Source: Luteibacter aegosomatis (GTDB lineage Bacteria > Pseudomonadota > Gammaproteobacteria > Xanthomonadales > Rhodanobacteraceae). Taken from it: a stretch of DNA of 64,000 nucleotides. Position 1 is the first letter of the stretch, and every line of letters starts with the position of its first letter. A program made the position numbers and the translations under genes. Below are positions 17,812 to 26,258 of the stretch, one piece after another. Under the pieces are notes generated by a model that saw nothing but the letters and a program-made list of their open reading frames with translations, was not told the DNA's origin and ran no database searches. The stretch is taken from NCBI RefSeq assembly GCF_023078455.1, contig NZ_CP095740.1, positions 1,352,001 to 1,416,000 of the forward strand, read 5' to 3'.

Positions 17812-18525
17812 ATGCTCAAGATGAACCATCTCGCCAAGGTCTACCGCACGGAAGTGGTCGAGACCTACGCGCTGCGCGACTTCAACATCGACGTGAAGGA
17901 AGGCGAGTTCGTCGCCGTCACCGGCCCGTCCGGTTCGGGCAAGACCACCTTCCTCACCATCGCCGGGTTGCTGGAAACCTTCACGGGCGGCGAATACCAC
18001 CTCGACGGCGTGGAGGTGAGCAACCTCAACGACAACGCGCGCTCGAAGATCCGCAACGAGAAGATCGGCTTCATCTTCCAGGCCTTCAACCTGATTCCCG
18101 ACCTCAACGTGTTCGACAACTGCGAAGTGCCGCTGCGCTATCGCGGCATGAAGGCGGCCGAGCGCAAGCAGCGCATCATGGACGCGCTCGAGCGCGTGGG
18201 GCTGGCCTCGCGCGCCAAGCACTATCCGGCCGAGCTGTCCGGCGGCCAGCAGCAGCGCGTCGCCATCGCCCGCGCCCTGGCCGGCTCGCCGCGCCTGCTG
18301 CTCGCCGACGAACCGACCGGCAACCTCGATACGCAGATGGCCCGCGGCGTGATGGAACTGCTCGAAGAGATCCATCGCGAAGGCGCCACCATCGTCATGG
18401 TCACCCACGATCCGGAACTGGCCACGCGCGCCCAGCGCAACGTGCACGTGATCGACGGCCAGGTGGTCGACCTCGCCGAAGAACCGCGCTTCCACGCGCA
18501 CGCCCATACCGCGCAGCGCGGCTGA
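17812..18525 (+). CDS. MacB/LolD-type ABC transporter ATPase
   Basis: A 237-residue nucleotide-binding subunit with Walker A GPSGSGKTT, Q-loop FIFQAFNLIP, signature LSGGQQQR, Walker B LLLADEPTGNLD and an H-loop VTHD. The Q-loop and D-loop sequences are those of the MacB/LolD/FtsE subfamily, whose members drive mechanotransmission rather than simple transport. It lies 29 bases after the adaptor and is the only ATPase in a run that encodes six permeases, so it presumably serves all of them. The C-terminal extension is His-rich. Confidence 0.93.
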   Translation: MLKMNHLAKVYRTEVVETYALRDFNIDVKEGEFVAVTGPSGSGKTTFLTIAGLLETFTGGEYHLDGVEVSNLNDNARSKIRNEKIGFIFQAFNLIPDLNVFDNCEVPLRYRGMKAAERKQRIMDALERVGLASRAKHYPAELSGGQQQRVAIARALAGSPRLLLADEPTGNLDTQMARGVMELLEEIHREGATIVMVTHDPELATRAQRNVHVIDGQVVDLAEEPRFHAHAHTAQRG

Positions 18526-18551
18526 CGCATCGCATCCGGGGGGAGGCATCC

Positions 18552-19859
18552 ATGTTCAGTTACTACCTACAACTCGGCCTGCGCAGCCTGCGCCGCAATC
18601 CCGTGCTCACGGGGCTCATGGTGGTCGCGATCGGCTTCGGGGTGGCGGCGTCGATGACCACCTATTCGGTGTTCCGCGCCACCTCGCGCAATCCGATCCC
18701 GCAGAAGTCCGACGTGCTCTACAACGTCCAGGTGGACAACTTCGGCCCGGACAACACCGAGAAGGGCGAGCCGCCGGCGGCCTTGAGCTACCTGGACGCC
18801 ACGGCGCTGCAACGCGCGCACAAGGCGAAGCGCCAGGCCATCACCTATCCGATCGGCATCTCCATCATTCCGGAGAATCCCTCGCACCTGCCGATGCAGG
18901 AGGGCGGTTATGCGACCGGTGCGGACTTCTTCCCGATGTTCGACGTGCCTTTCGTGCAGGGCGGCCCGTGGACGGCGGACGACGACGAAAAGCACGCCAG
19001 CGTCGCCGTCATTTCCACCTCGCTCAACAACAAGCTGTTCGACGGCGGGCAGAGCGTCGGCAAGCAGGTGAACGTGGACGGCCGACTGTTCCGCATCGTG
19101 GGTGTGATCGAGGACTGGGCGCCGCAGCCGCTGTTCTTCGACGTGCCCAACACCGGCGGTTTCGACGAAGGTGCGGCGCTCTACGTGCCGTTCAATCGCG
19201 CCGTGGACCTGAAGATGCCCAACAACGGCAACAACAACTGCCCCAAGGACCCCGGCGAGGGCTGGGACACGTACCTGCATTCGGAATGCATCTGGCTGTC
19301 GCTGTGGACCGAGCTTCCCACCGCCGAGGATGCCCGTGCCTACCGCGAATACCTCACCGGCTACGCCGCGGAGCAGCAGCGTTCGGGCCGCTTCAACTGG
19401 GCCCCGAACGTGCGCCTTCGCGACGTGATGGACTGGTTGGCGGTGCAAAAGGTGGTGCCGCCCGAGTCCACGGTATCGCTGATCGTGTCGCTGGGGTTCC
19501 TGGTGATCTGCCTGGTCAACACCATCGGCCTGTTGCTGGCCAAGTTCATGCGCCGCGCACCGGAAATCGGCGTTCGCCGTGCGCTGGGCGCTTCGCGCAA
19601 GGACATCTACGCGCAGTTCCTCATCGAGGCGGGCACCATCGGCGTCGCCGGCGGACTGCTCGGCCTGCTCCTCACCGGCCTGGGCATCCTGGGCGTGGGA
19701 ATGGTCTTTCCCGAGCGGATCGCCCGCCTGGCGACGATCGACCCGATGCTGGTGCTGATGACCCTGGTGGTCGCCATCGTCGCCTCGGTGGTCGCGGCGT
19801 TCTATCCCACGTGGCGCGCCTCGCTGGTGCAGCCGGCCTGGCAGCTGAAGTCGAACTGA
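18552..19859 (+). CDS. ABC permease, type A of pair 1
   Basis: A 435-residue MacB-like permease. Helix 1 is at about residues 18-40 (LTGLMVVAIGFGVAASM). A large periplasmic domain follows, then three C-terminal helices of the FtsX fold, with the cytoplasmic EIGVRRALGAS coupling helix between helices 2 and 3. It ends WQLKSN, similar to the LQLKS ends of the two other type A copies. The periplasmic domain has a conserved Cys pair (NCPKD and SECIWLSLW). It pairs with the type B permease that follows 11 bases later. Confidence 0.9.
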   Translation: MFSYYLQLGLRSLRRNPVLTGLMVVAIGFGVAASMTTYSVFRATSRNPIPQKSDVLYNVQVDNFGPDNTEKGEPPAALSYLDATALQRAHKAKRQAITYPIGISIIPENPSHLPMQEGGYATGADFFPMFDVPFVQGGPWTADDDEKHASVAVISTSLNNKLFDGGQSVGKQVNVDGRLFRIVGVIEDWAPQPLFFDVPNTGGFDEGAALYVPFNRAVDLKMPNNGNNNCPKDPGEGWDTYLHSECIWLSLWTELPTAEDARAYREYLTGYAAEQQRSGRFNWAPNVRLRDVMDWLAVQKVVPPESTVSLIVSLGFLVICLVNTIGLLLAKFMRRAPEIGVRRALGASRKDIYAQFLIEAGTIGVAGGLLGLLLTGLGILGVGMVFPERIARLATIDPMLVLMTLVVAIVASVVAAFYPTWRASLVQPAWQLKSN

Positions 19860-19870
19860 GGACGAGAGCC

Positions 19871-21088
19871 ATGCAAATCAGACCCATCCTCGCCGCGCTG
19901 CGCCGACACAAGGCCGGCACCATCCTCATCGCCCTGCAGATCGCGTTGACACTGGCCATCGTCTGCAACGCGCTGTTCATCGTGCACGACCGCATCGACC
20001 GGGTGAACCGGCTCACCGGCATGGACGAGAGGAACGTCGTCACGGTGCAGAACCGCTATGTCGGCTCGACCACCCAGTTCGTTCCGCAGATAAAGACCGA
20101 CGTTCAGGCGATCCGCTCGATGCCCGGCGTGGAGTCGGCCTATGCGACCAACGCGTTTCCCTTGCGCCGGGGCGGCTGGTCCACGAGCATCCAGCGGACG
20201 GCCGAAGACCGCAAGGGCGAAGGCGTGTCGTCCGCCTTGTACTTCGGCGACGAGCAGACGCTGAAGACCCTGGGCGTGCGGCTCATCGCCGGGCGCAACT
20301 TCACGCCCGCCGAGGTGCATTCGTTCGAGCGCGAAGAAGCGCCCGCGCCCGCCCAGGTGATCGTGACCAAGGCGGTGGCGGACAAGCTGTTCCCGGACGG
20401 CAACGCCCTGGGGAAGGTCGTCTACTACTACAAGGGCAAGCCGTCGACGATCATCGGCATCGTCGACAAGCTGACCGTGCCCTGGATCGATGCCGACTTC
20501 ATGGACAACGTGACCATCATGCCGCTGACGTTCAACAGCACCTACCAGTTCTTCGTGGTGCGCACCAAGCCCGGCCAGCAGGACGCGGTGTTCAAGTCGA
20601 TCGCCAACACGCTCTACGGGACCAGCCGCATGCGCGTGTTGCCCGACAAGACCGGCGTGCGCACCTTCGAGATGGTGCGCAGCAAGGCCTACGAGGCCGA
20701 TCGCGGCATGGCCATCCTGATGACCATCGTCAGCGGCGTGCTGCTCCTCATCACGGCGGCGGGCATCGTCGGCCTGTCGAGCTTCTGGGTGGGCCAGCGC
20801 CGCAAGCAGATCGGCGTACGGCGCGCGCTGGGAGCGAAGCGCAGCGACATCCTGAGCTACTTCCTCACCGAGAACTTCCTGATCGCCCTGGGCGGCGTGG
20901 TGCTCGGCGTGATCCTCGCGGTGGGCATGAGCCAGTGGATGTTCACCCACTTCGAGATGAAGCGCCTGTCGCTCACCTACGTCGCCGCCGGCGTCGCGAT
21001 CCTGCTCGCGCTGGGCCAGCTCGCGGTGCTCGCCCCGGCCATGAAGGCCTCGCGCGTGTCTCCCGTGGAAGCCACGCGCAGCGTCTGA
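19871..21088 (+). CDS. ABC permease, type B of pair 1
   Basis: A 405-residue FtsX/MacB-like permease, shorter than the type A partner. The N-terminus MQIRPILAALRRHKAGT leads into helix 1 (IALQIALTLAIVCNALF). After the periplasmic domain come the coupling segment SFWVGQRRKQIGVRRALGAK and two more helices, ending SPVEATRSV. The IGVRRALGA motif is the family hallmark of the ATPase-contacting loop. It has no Cys pair of the type A kind. Types A and B probably form a heterodimer powered by the ATPase at 17812. Confidence 0.9.
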   Translation: MQIRPILAALRRHKAGTILIALQIALTLAIVCNALFIVHDRIDRVNRLTGMDERNVVTVQNRYVGSTTQFVPQIKTDVQAIRSMPGVESAYATNAFPLRRGGWSTSIQRTAEDRKGEGVSSALYFGDEQTLKTLGVRLIAGRNFTPAEVHSFEREEAPAPAQVIVTKAVADKLFPDGNALGKVVYYYKGKPSTIIGIVDKLTVPWIDADFMDNVTIMPLTFNSTYQFFVVRTKPGQQDAVFKSIANTLYGTSRMRVLPDKTGVRTFEMVRSKAYEADRGMAILMTIVSGVLLLITAAGIVGLSSFWVGQRRKQIGVRRALGAKRSDILSYFLTENFLIALGGVVLGVILAVGMSQWMFTHFEMKRLSLTYVAAGVAILLALGQLAVLAPAMKASRVSPVEATRSV

Positions 21089-21107
21089 TCCGAAGGAGCG
21101 TGACGGG

Positions 21108-22412
21108 ATGTTCGCGTATTACCTGGACATGGCCCTGCTGAGCCTGAGGCGAAGCAAGGGCCTGACCACCCTGATGATCACCGCGGTAGCCCTGGGCATC
21201 GGCGCGTGCATGACCACCCTGACCGTCGTGCACGTGCTCTCCGGCGACCCGCTGCCGGGACGTAGCGATCGAGTCTTCCGCGCCACGGTCGACCCGGAGG
21301 AAATCGCCGGCTACGTGCCGGGCAGCGATCCGCTCGACCAGGTGTCATGGATCGACGGCATGAACCTGCTGCATGCCCGCCAGGCCGATCGGCAGGCCCT
21401 GATGAGCGGGGGCAACGTGGCGGTGCAGCCGCCGGACGCATCGGGGGCGGAGTTCTATACGCCCGCGCGCTACACCACCGCCGATCTGTTCGGGATGTTC
21501 GGGCTGCACTTCGTCTACGGCGGCCCATGGAGCCAAGCCGATGACGACGGACGCGCGCGCCTGGTGGTGATCACCCGCAGCCTCAACCAGAAACTGTTCG
21601 GCGGCGTGGACAGCACCGGTCGCGCCTTGCAGGTGGCCGGTGCCGACCTGCGCGTGCAGGGGGTCGTGGACGACTGGGCGCCCAAGCCCCACTTCCACGA
21701 TCTCGATGCCGGTTCGTTCGGCGACGCCGAGCAGGTCTTCATGCCGTTGACCACGTCGCGCGACCTGCAGGCGGCCCACTCGGGGTCGACGTCTTGCTGG
21801 GACAGCTCGAACTCGAACGATGCCGATCTCGAACGGTCATCGTGCGCTTGGTTGCAATACTGGGTGGAACTGGATTCGCCGGCGAAGCGCGACGCGTACC
21901 GCGAATTCCTCGTGGCCTATTCACGCCAGCAACACGACGCCGGCCGTTTCCAGAGGCCGCCCAACGTGCGCCTCCTCGACGTGCCCCAGTGGCTCGATTA
22001 CAAGGCCGTGGTGCCTGGCGACGTGAAGCTGCAGGCGTGGCTTGCGAGCGCCTTCCTGGTGGTGTGCCTGGTCAATACCGTGGGCCTGATGCTGGCCAGG
22101 TTCCTGCGGCGCTCGAACGAGGTGAGCGTGAGGCGCGCCCTCGGCGCGTCGCGCGGCGCGATCATGGCGCAACTGCTGGTCGAGGCCGCCATCGTCGGGC
22201 TGGCCGGCGGCATCGGCGGGCTTCTGCTTGCGCTGGGTGGCTTGTGGCTGGTGCGCATGCAGCCCGACCGCTACGCCGCGCTGGCGCACATGGACCTGAC
22301 GATGCTGGGACTGACGTTCGTGCTCGCCGTCGCCAGCACCGTCCTCGCGGGGTGGTTGCCGGCGTGGCGAGCCTGCCGCATCGCGCCGGCGCTGCAATTG
22401 AAGAGCTCCTGA
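21108..22412 (+). CDS. ABC permease, type A of pair 2
   Basis: A 434-residue protein colinear with the type A copy at 18552. It shares the MFAYYLDMALLSLRRSKGLT start, the first helix, a periplasmic domain with the Cys pair (TSCWDSS and SSCAWLQYW), the VSVRRALGAS coupling helix, and an LQLKSS end. A reading with the same start in other type A copies (MFSYYLQL, MFAYYLEL) supports ATG 21108. The ribosome-binding site GAAGGAG precedes it. The copy is clearly diverged, so the duplication is old rather than recent. Confidence 0.9.
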   Translation: MFAYYLDMALLSLRRSKGLTTLMITAVALGIGACMTTLTVVHVLSGDPLPGRSDRVFRATVDPEEIAGYVPGSDPLDQVSWIDGMNLLHARQADRQALMSGGNVAVQPPDASGAEFYTPARYTTADLFGMFGLHFVYGGPWSQADDDGRARLVVITRSLNQKLFGGVDSTGRALQVAGADLRVQGVVDDWAPKPHFHDLDAGSFGDAEQVFMPLTTSRDLQAAHSGSTSCWDSSNSNDADLERSSCAWLQYWVELDSPAKRDAYREFLVAYSRQQHDAGRFQRPPNVRLLDVPQWLDYKAVVPGDVKLQAWLASAFLVVCLVNTVGLMLARFLRRSNEVSVRRALGASRGAIMAQLLVEAAIVGLAGGIGGLLLALGGLWLVRMQPDRYAALAHMDLTMLGLTFVLAVASTVLAGWLPAWRACRIAPALQLKSS

Positions 22413-22416
22413 CGAC

Positions 22417-23634
22417 ATGGACATCCGTCCCATTCTCTCGGCGCTCCGACGTCACCGCGTCACGTCGGCGCTGCTCGTGCTCGAGATCGCGCTTACCTTC
22501 GCAATCGTCTGCAACGCCGTTTTCCTGATCGGATTGCGCCTCGATCGCCTGCATGCGACGAGTGGTGCGGCGGAGAACGAACTGGTCTCGTTGGCGACAG
22601 CCGGCATCGGCGCCAGCGGCGACGTGCGCGCTCGTTCGCTGGCCGACCTGGCGGCCTTGCGCGCGCTTCCCGGCGTGCGTGCGGCGGCGATGGTCAACCA
22701 GCTGCCCTTCGACGGCGGCGGCAGGTTCATCTCGTTCGACCTCAGGGAAGGGCAGAAGGAGCCGTCCGCCGTCGTATCGCTCTACATGGGCGAAGGGCTC
22801 ATCCATGCGCTGGGGCTGGAACTGGTCGAGGGGCGCGACTTCCTTCCCGGCGAATACCACTGGGACAGCGATGAGGTCGCCGGCGTACCCGGCTCGGAGC
22901 CCACCAGCGTCATCCTCACCGAAGGTCTCGCGCGGCGCCTGTTTCCTGGAGAAGATCCGCTGGGTAAGACGCTCCGCACATCCGGCACGGTGCGCGTGGT
23001 GGGCGTGGTACGGCGGCTGATCACATCGCAGCGCTGGTCCACCAGCCGGCTCGACGATTCGGCGATCACTCCCACGCGGGTCAGTCCCGGATCGAACTTC
23101 GGGTCCGTGTTCGTGCTTCGGACCGACCCCGCCCGGCGCGACGCGGTGATGAAGGCAGCGGAGACCACGTTGCGCGAACTCGATCCGCATCGCATCGTCA
23201 CGCGCAAGACCACGTTGGAAGATCAACGGGCGAAATTCTTCGCCGCCGATCTGGCTACCACGGCGTGGCTCGTCGCCACCTGCGTGGCCTTGCTGGTGAT
23301 CACCGCCCTGGGCATCGTGGGCCTGGCGAGTTTCTGGGTGGCGCAGCGCCGTCGCCACATCGGCGTGCGCCGCGCGCTGGGTGCGCGGCGCGTCGACATC
23401 CTGCGTTATTTCCAGACCGAGAACTTCCTGCTCGCCACCTTCGGCATCGCGCTGGGCGTCGTGCTGGCCTATGGCATCAGCCTGTTCCTGATGTGGCATG
23501 ACGAACTGCCGCGCCTGCCCGTGGGATACATCGCGGCAGGCGCGGTGACGCTATGGGTGCTGGGCCAACTGGCCGTGCTGTCGCCCGCGTTGCGCGCGGC
23601 GTCGGTGCCGCCGGTCGTGGCCACGCGCGGCTGA
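22417..23634 (+). CDS. ABC permease, type B of pair 2
   Basis: A 405-residue type B permease, exactly the length of its paralogues at 19871 and 24963. It begins MDIRPILSALRRHRVTS and has helix 1 (LLVLEIALTFAIVCNAVF), the periplasmic MacB domain with a conserved SVILTEGLARRLFPGEDPLG block, the WVAQRRRHIGVRRALGAR coupling segment and the final VPPVVATRG. It starts 4 bases after the preceding stop, indicating translational coupling with its type A partner. Confidence 0.9.
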   Translation: MDIRPILSALRRHRVTSALLVLEIALTFAIVCNAVFLIGLRLDRLHATSGAAENELVSLATAGIGASGDVRARSLADLAALRALPGVRAAAMVNQLPFDGGGRFISFDLREGQKEPSAVVSLYMGEGLIHALGLELVEGRDFLPGEYHWDSDEVAGVPGSEPTSVILTEGLARRLFPGEDPLGKTLRTSGTVRVVGVVRRLITSQRWSTSRLDDSAITPTRVSPGSNFGSVFVLRTDPARRDAVMKAAETTLRELDPHRIVTRKTTLEDQRAKFFAADLATTAWLVATCVALLVITALGIVGLASFWVAQRRRHIGVRRALGARRVDILRYFQTENFLLATFGIALGVVLAYGISLFLMWHDELPRLPVGYIAAGAVTLWVLGQLAVLSPALRAASVPPVVATRG

Positions 23635-23655
23635 TCCGATCGAAAGAATCCATCG

Positions 23656-24960
23656 ATGTTCGCCTATTACCTCGAACTGGCCGTGCGCAGCCTGAAGCGC
23701 AGCAGGGCGCTGACCGCGCTGATGATCGCGGCGGTCGCCTTGGGGATAGGCACCAGCATGGTCACGTTGACGGTGCTGCACGTCGTATCCGGCGATCCGT
23801 TGCCGGAACGCAGCGGTTCGATCTACCTGCCGCGCATCGATCCGCGTGACGATTCGACGGCGTCCGCGTCCACCGCGATGCCTGTGCAGGTCACGTGGCT
23901 CGATGGCAACAACCTCCTTCGCGCCGGACGCGCGCGACAGCAGGCGCTCATGCTGGGCGGGCAGGTGGCCATCGAGCCGGATGCCGGGAACATCGAGCCC
24001 TTCATCGCGACCGCGCGCTACACCAGCATGGGGTTCTTCGACCTCTTCGACGTGCCTTTCCTTCGCGGCGCCGGCTGGAGCGCCGCCGACGACGAAGCCA
24101 GGGCGCGCGTCGCGGTGATCAGCAGCGCGCTCGAAGAGCGGCTCTTCCATGGCGACAACGCCGTCGGCCGCACGGTGCGCGTCGGCGGCGTGCCGCTCCG
24201 GGTGATCGGCGTGCTGGCGCCCTGGCGACCCGTGCCGCATTTCTACGACCTCTACATGGGGCACTTCGCGGGTGGCGAAGACGTCTACCTGCCGCTGAGC
24301 ACGGCCCGCGCCGCACTGCTTCCGCGCGGCGGCGGCATCGAATGCTGGGGCAAGGGCAGCACCACCGAGAACCTGATGGAAACCGCCGAATGCACCTGGC
24401 TGCAGTTCTGGGTGCGCCTGGACTCGGCGTCCGACGTGGCGGCCTACGGGAGGTTTCTCGACGGATATGTCCATGAGCAATTCAGCGCGGGTCGCTTTCG
24501 TCGGAACCGGCCCGCCGAACTCACCGGTCTGATGGCTTATCTGGACGAGCGGCACGTGGTACCGGGCGACCTGCACCTGCAGGTCTGGCTGGCCTTCGGC
24601 TTCCTCCTGGTGTGCCTGGCGAATACGGTGGGCCTGATGCTCGCGAAGTTCATGCGTCGCGGAATGGAAATCGGCGTGCGTCGTGCACTGGGCGCGTCGC
24701 GTGGCAGCGTGTTCGCGCAGATGCTGACCGAGGCGGGCATCATCGGCCTGGCGGGTGGCCTGCTGGGCCTCGTGCTTGCCCTGGCCGGGCTGGCCCTGGT
24801 ACGCACGCGGCCCGATCACTACGCGCAGCTCGCGCGGCTGGACCTGTCGATGCTCGCGACCACCTTCGTCCTTTCGATCACGGCCACGTTGTTGGCCGGG
24901 CTGTTTCCCGCGTGGCGCGCCAGCCGTCTGCCGCCGGGCCTGCAATTGAAGAGCCAGTGA
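23656..24960 (+). CDS. ABC permease, type A of pair 3
   Basis: The third 434-435 residue type A permease: MFAYYLELAVRSLKRSRALT start, first helix, periplasmic domain with the Cys pair (IECWGKG and AECTWLQFW), a FMRRGMEIGVRRALGASR coupling loop and an LQLKSQ end. Compared with copies 1 and 2, the periplasmic region is the most variable part and the membrane and coupling segments the most conserved. That fits diversification of substrate or partner recognition while keeping one shared ATPase. Confidence 0.9.
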   Translation: MFAYYLELAVRSLKRSRALTALMIAAVALGIGTSMVTLTVLHVVSGDPLPERSGSIYLPRIDPRDDSTASASTAMPVQVTWLDGNNLLRAGRARQQALMLGGQVAIEPDAGNIEPFIATARYTSMGFFDLFDVPFLRGAGWSAADDEARARVAVISSALEERLFHGDNAVGRTVRVGGVPLRVIGVLAPWRPVPHFYDLYMGHFAGGEDVYLPLSTARAALLPRGGGIECWGKGSTTENLMETAECTWLQFWVRLDSASDVAAYGRFLDGYVHEQFSAGRFRRNRPAELTGLMAYLDERHVVPGDLHLQVWLAFGFLLVCLANTVGLMLAKFMRRGMEIGVRRALGASRGSVFAQMLTEAGIIGLAGGLLGLVLALAGLALVRTRPDHYAQLARLDLSMLATTFVLSITATLLAGLFPAWRASRLPPGLQLKSQ

Positions 24961-24962
24961 CC

Positions 24963-26180
24963 ATGCGCATGGACATCGCCCCGATACTCGCCTCGCTCGG
25001 CAGGCACAAGGCCACGGCTGCGTTGCTCGTGATCCAGATCGCGCTGACCTGCGCGATCGTCTGCAACGCGCTGTTCGTGGTGGCCGACCGGCTGGACTGG
25101 ATGCGCACGCCCAGCGGCATCGACGAAGACCGCATCGCGATGCTCACCGTCACCGACATCGAGCACCACGACGGGGTGCAGGCGCGCAATCTTGCCGACC
25201 TCGCCGCGCTGCGCGAGCTTCCCGACGTGGAAGCGGCGACCACGACCAATTCCGTACCGTTCGGGCCGCTCTCGTGGCAGACGTCCGTGCGAATGTCGGC
25301 GGACCAGAAAGAGCCCGTGGCATCCATCGCCCAATACATGGGCGAGGGCGTCCCCGAACTCCTCGGCGCGACCCTGGCCGAGGGTCGGTTCTTCCGCGAG
25401 GACGAATACCGTTGGGCGGACGACCTGGACGCCCGGCGCACCGAGATGATCCCCGTCCTGCTGGTGACCGAGGCGTTGGCTCGCCGCTTGTTTCCGGGGC
25501 GTTCCGCCTTGGGCCAGTCGTTGTACCTCGGCGGACAGGCGTGCCGCATCGTGGGTGTGCTGAAGGGGTTGGCCCGGGCCGGCGATCCCGATCGGCACAA
25601 CGTGCAGGAGGCGATCGTGTCGCCCATACGCATGTTGCCGATCTACGGCGCGAGCTACGCGATCCGTGCCCGTCCCGGCCGCGCCGCCGCCGCGCTGCGC
25701 GAAGCGAGCGAAACGCTCAGGAACCTCCAGCCGCGTCGCGTCATCACCGACAAGAAAACCTATGCCGAGGTGCGCGCGGCGTATTTCTCGTCCGATCGTG
25801 CCTTGGCGGGCCTGTTGATCGGCGTCTGCGTGACCATGCTGGCGGTGACGGCCCTGGGTATCGTGGGCCTGGCCAGTTTCTGGGTGGGGCAGCGCCGGCG
25901 GCAGATCGGTGTGCGTCGCGCGCTGGGCGCCACGCGCCGCGACGTGCTGCATTACTTCCAGGTCGAGAACTTCCTGCTCGCGGGCATGGGCATCGCCCTG
26001 GGCATGGTGCTCGCCTACGGCATCAACCTGCTGCTGATGTACCAGTACGAACTGCCGCGCCTGCCGTCGTATTACCTGCCGGTGGGAGCGCTGAGCCTGT
26101 GGCTGCTCGGCCAGGTCGCCGTGCTGGCGCCCGCGCTGCGCGCGGCGGCGGTCCCACCCGTCGAGGCGACTCGCGGATAG
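24963..26180 (+). CDS. ABC permease, type B of pair 3
   Basis: The third 405-residue type B permease. It begins MRMDIAPILASLGRHKATA, with helix 1 LLVIQIALTCAIVCNALF. A MacB-type periplasmic domain contains VLLVTEALARRLFPGRSALG, and the coupling segment WVGQRRRQIGVRRALGAT leads to the PPVEATRG end. ATG 24963 lies two bases after the previous stop. A second ATG six bases on would lose two residues and cannot be excluded. It closes the permease block; the regulator gene follows after 78 bases. Confidence 0.9.
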   Translation: MRMDIAPILASLGRHKATAALLVIQIALTCAIVCNALFVVADRLDWMRTPSGIDEDRIAMLTVTDIEHHDGVQARNLADLAALRELPDVEAATTTNSVPFGPLSWQTSVRMSADQKEPVASIAQYMGEGVPELLGATLAEGRFFREDEYRWADDLDARRTEMIPVLLVTEALARRLFPGRSALGQSLYLGGQACRIVGVLKGLARAGDPDRHNVQEAIVSPIRMLPIYGASYAIRARPGRAAAALREASETLRNLQPRRVITDKKTYAEVRAAYFSSDRALAGLLIGVCVTMLAVTALGIVGLASFWVGQRRRQIGVRRALGATRRDVLHYFQVENFLLAGMGIALGMVLAYGINLLLMYQYELPRLPSYYLPVGALSLWLLGQVAVLAPALRAAAVPPVEATRG

Positions 26181-26258
26181 AATCCCAGTGGGGGCCGAAA
26201 ACGCCCATGCAACCTTTTGGCCGTGGCGTGCATCCATGGCTCCATGCGAAGGGACAAG

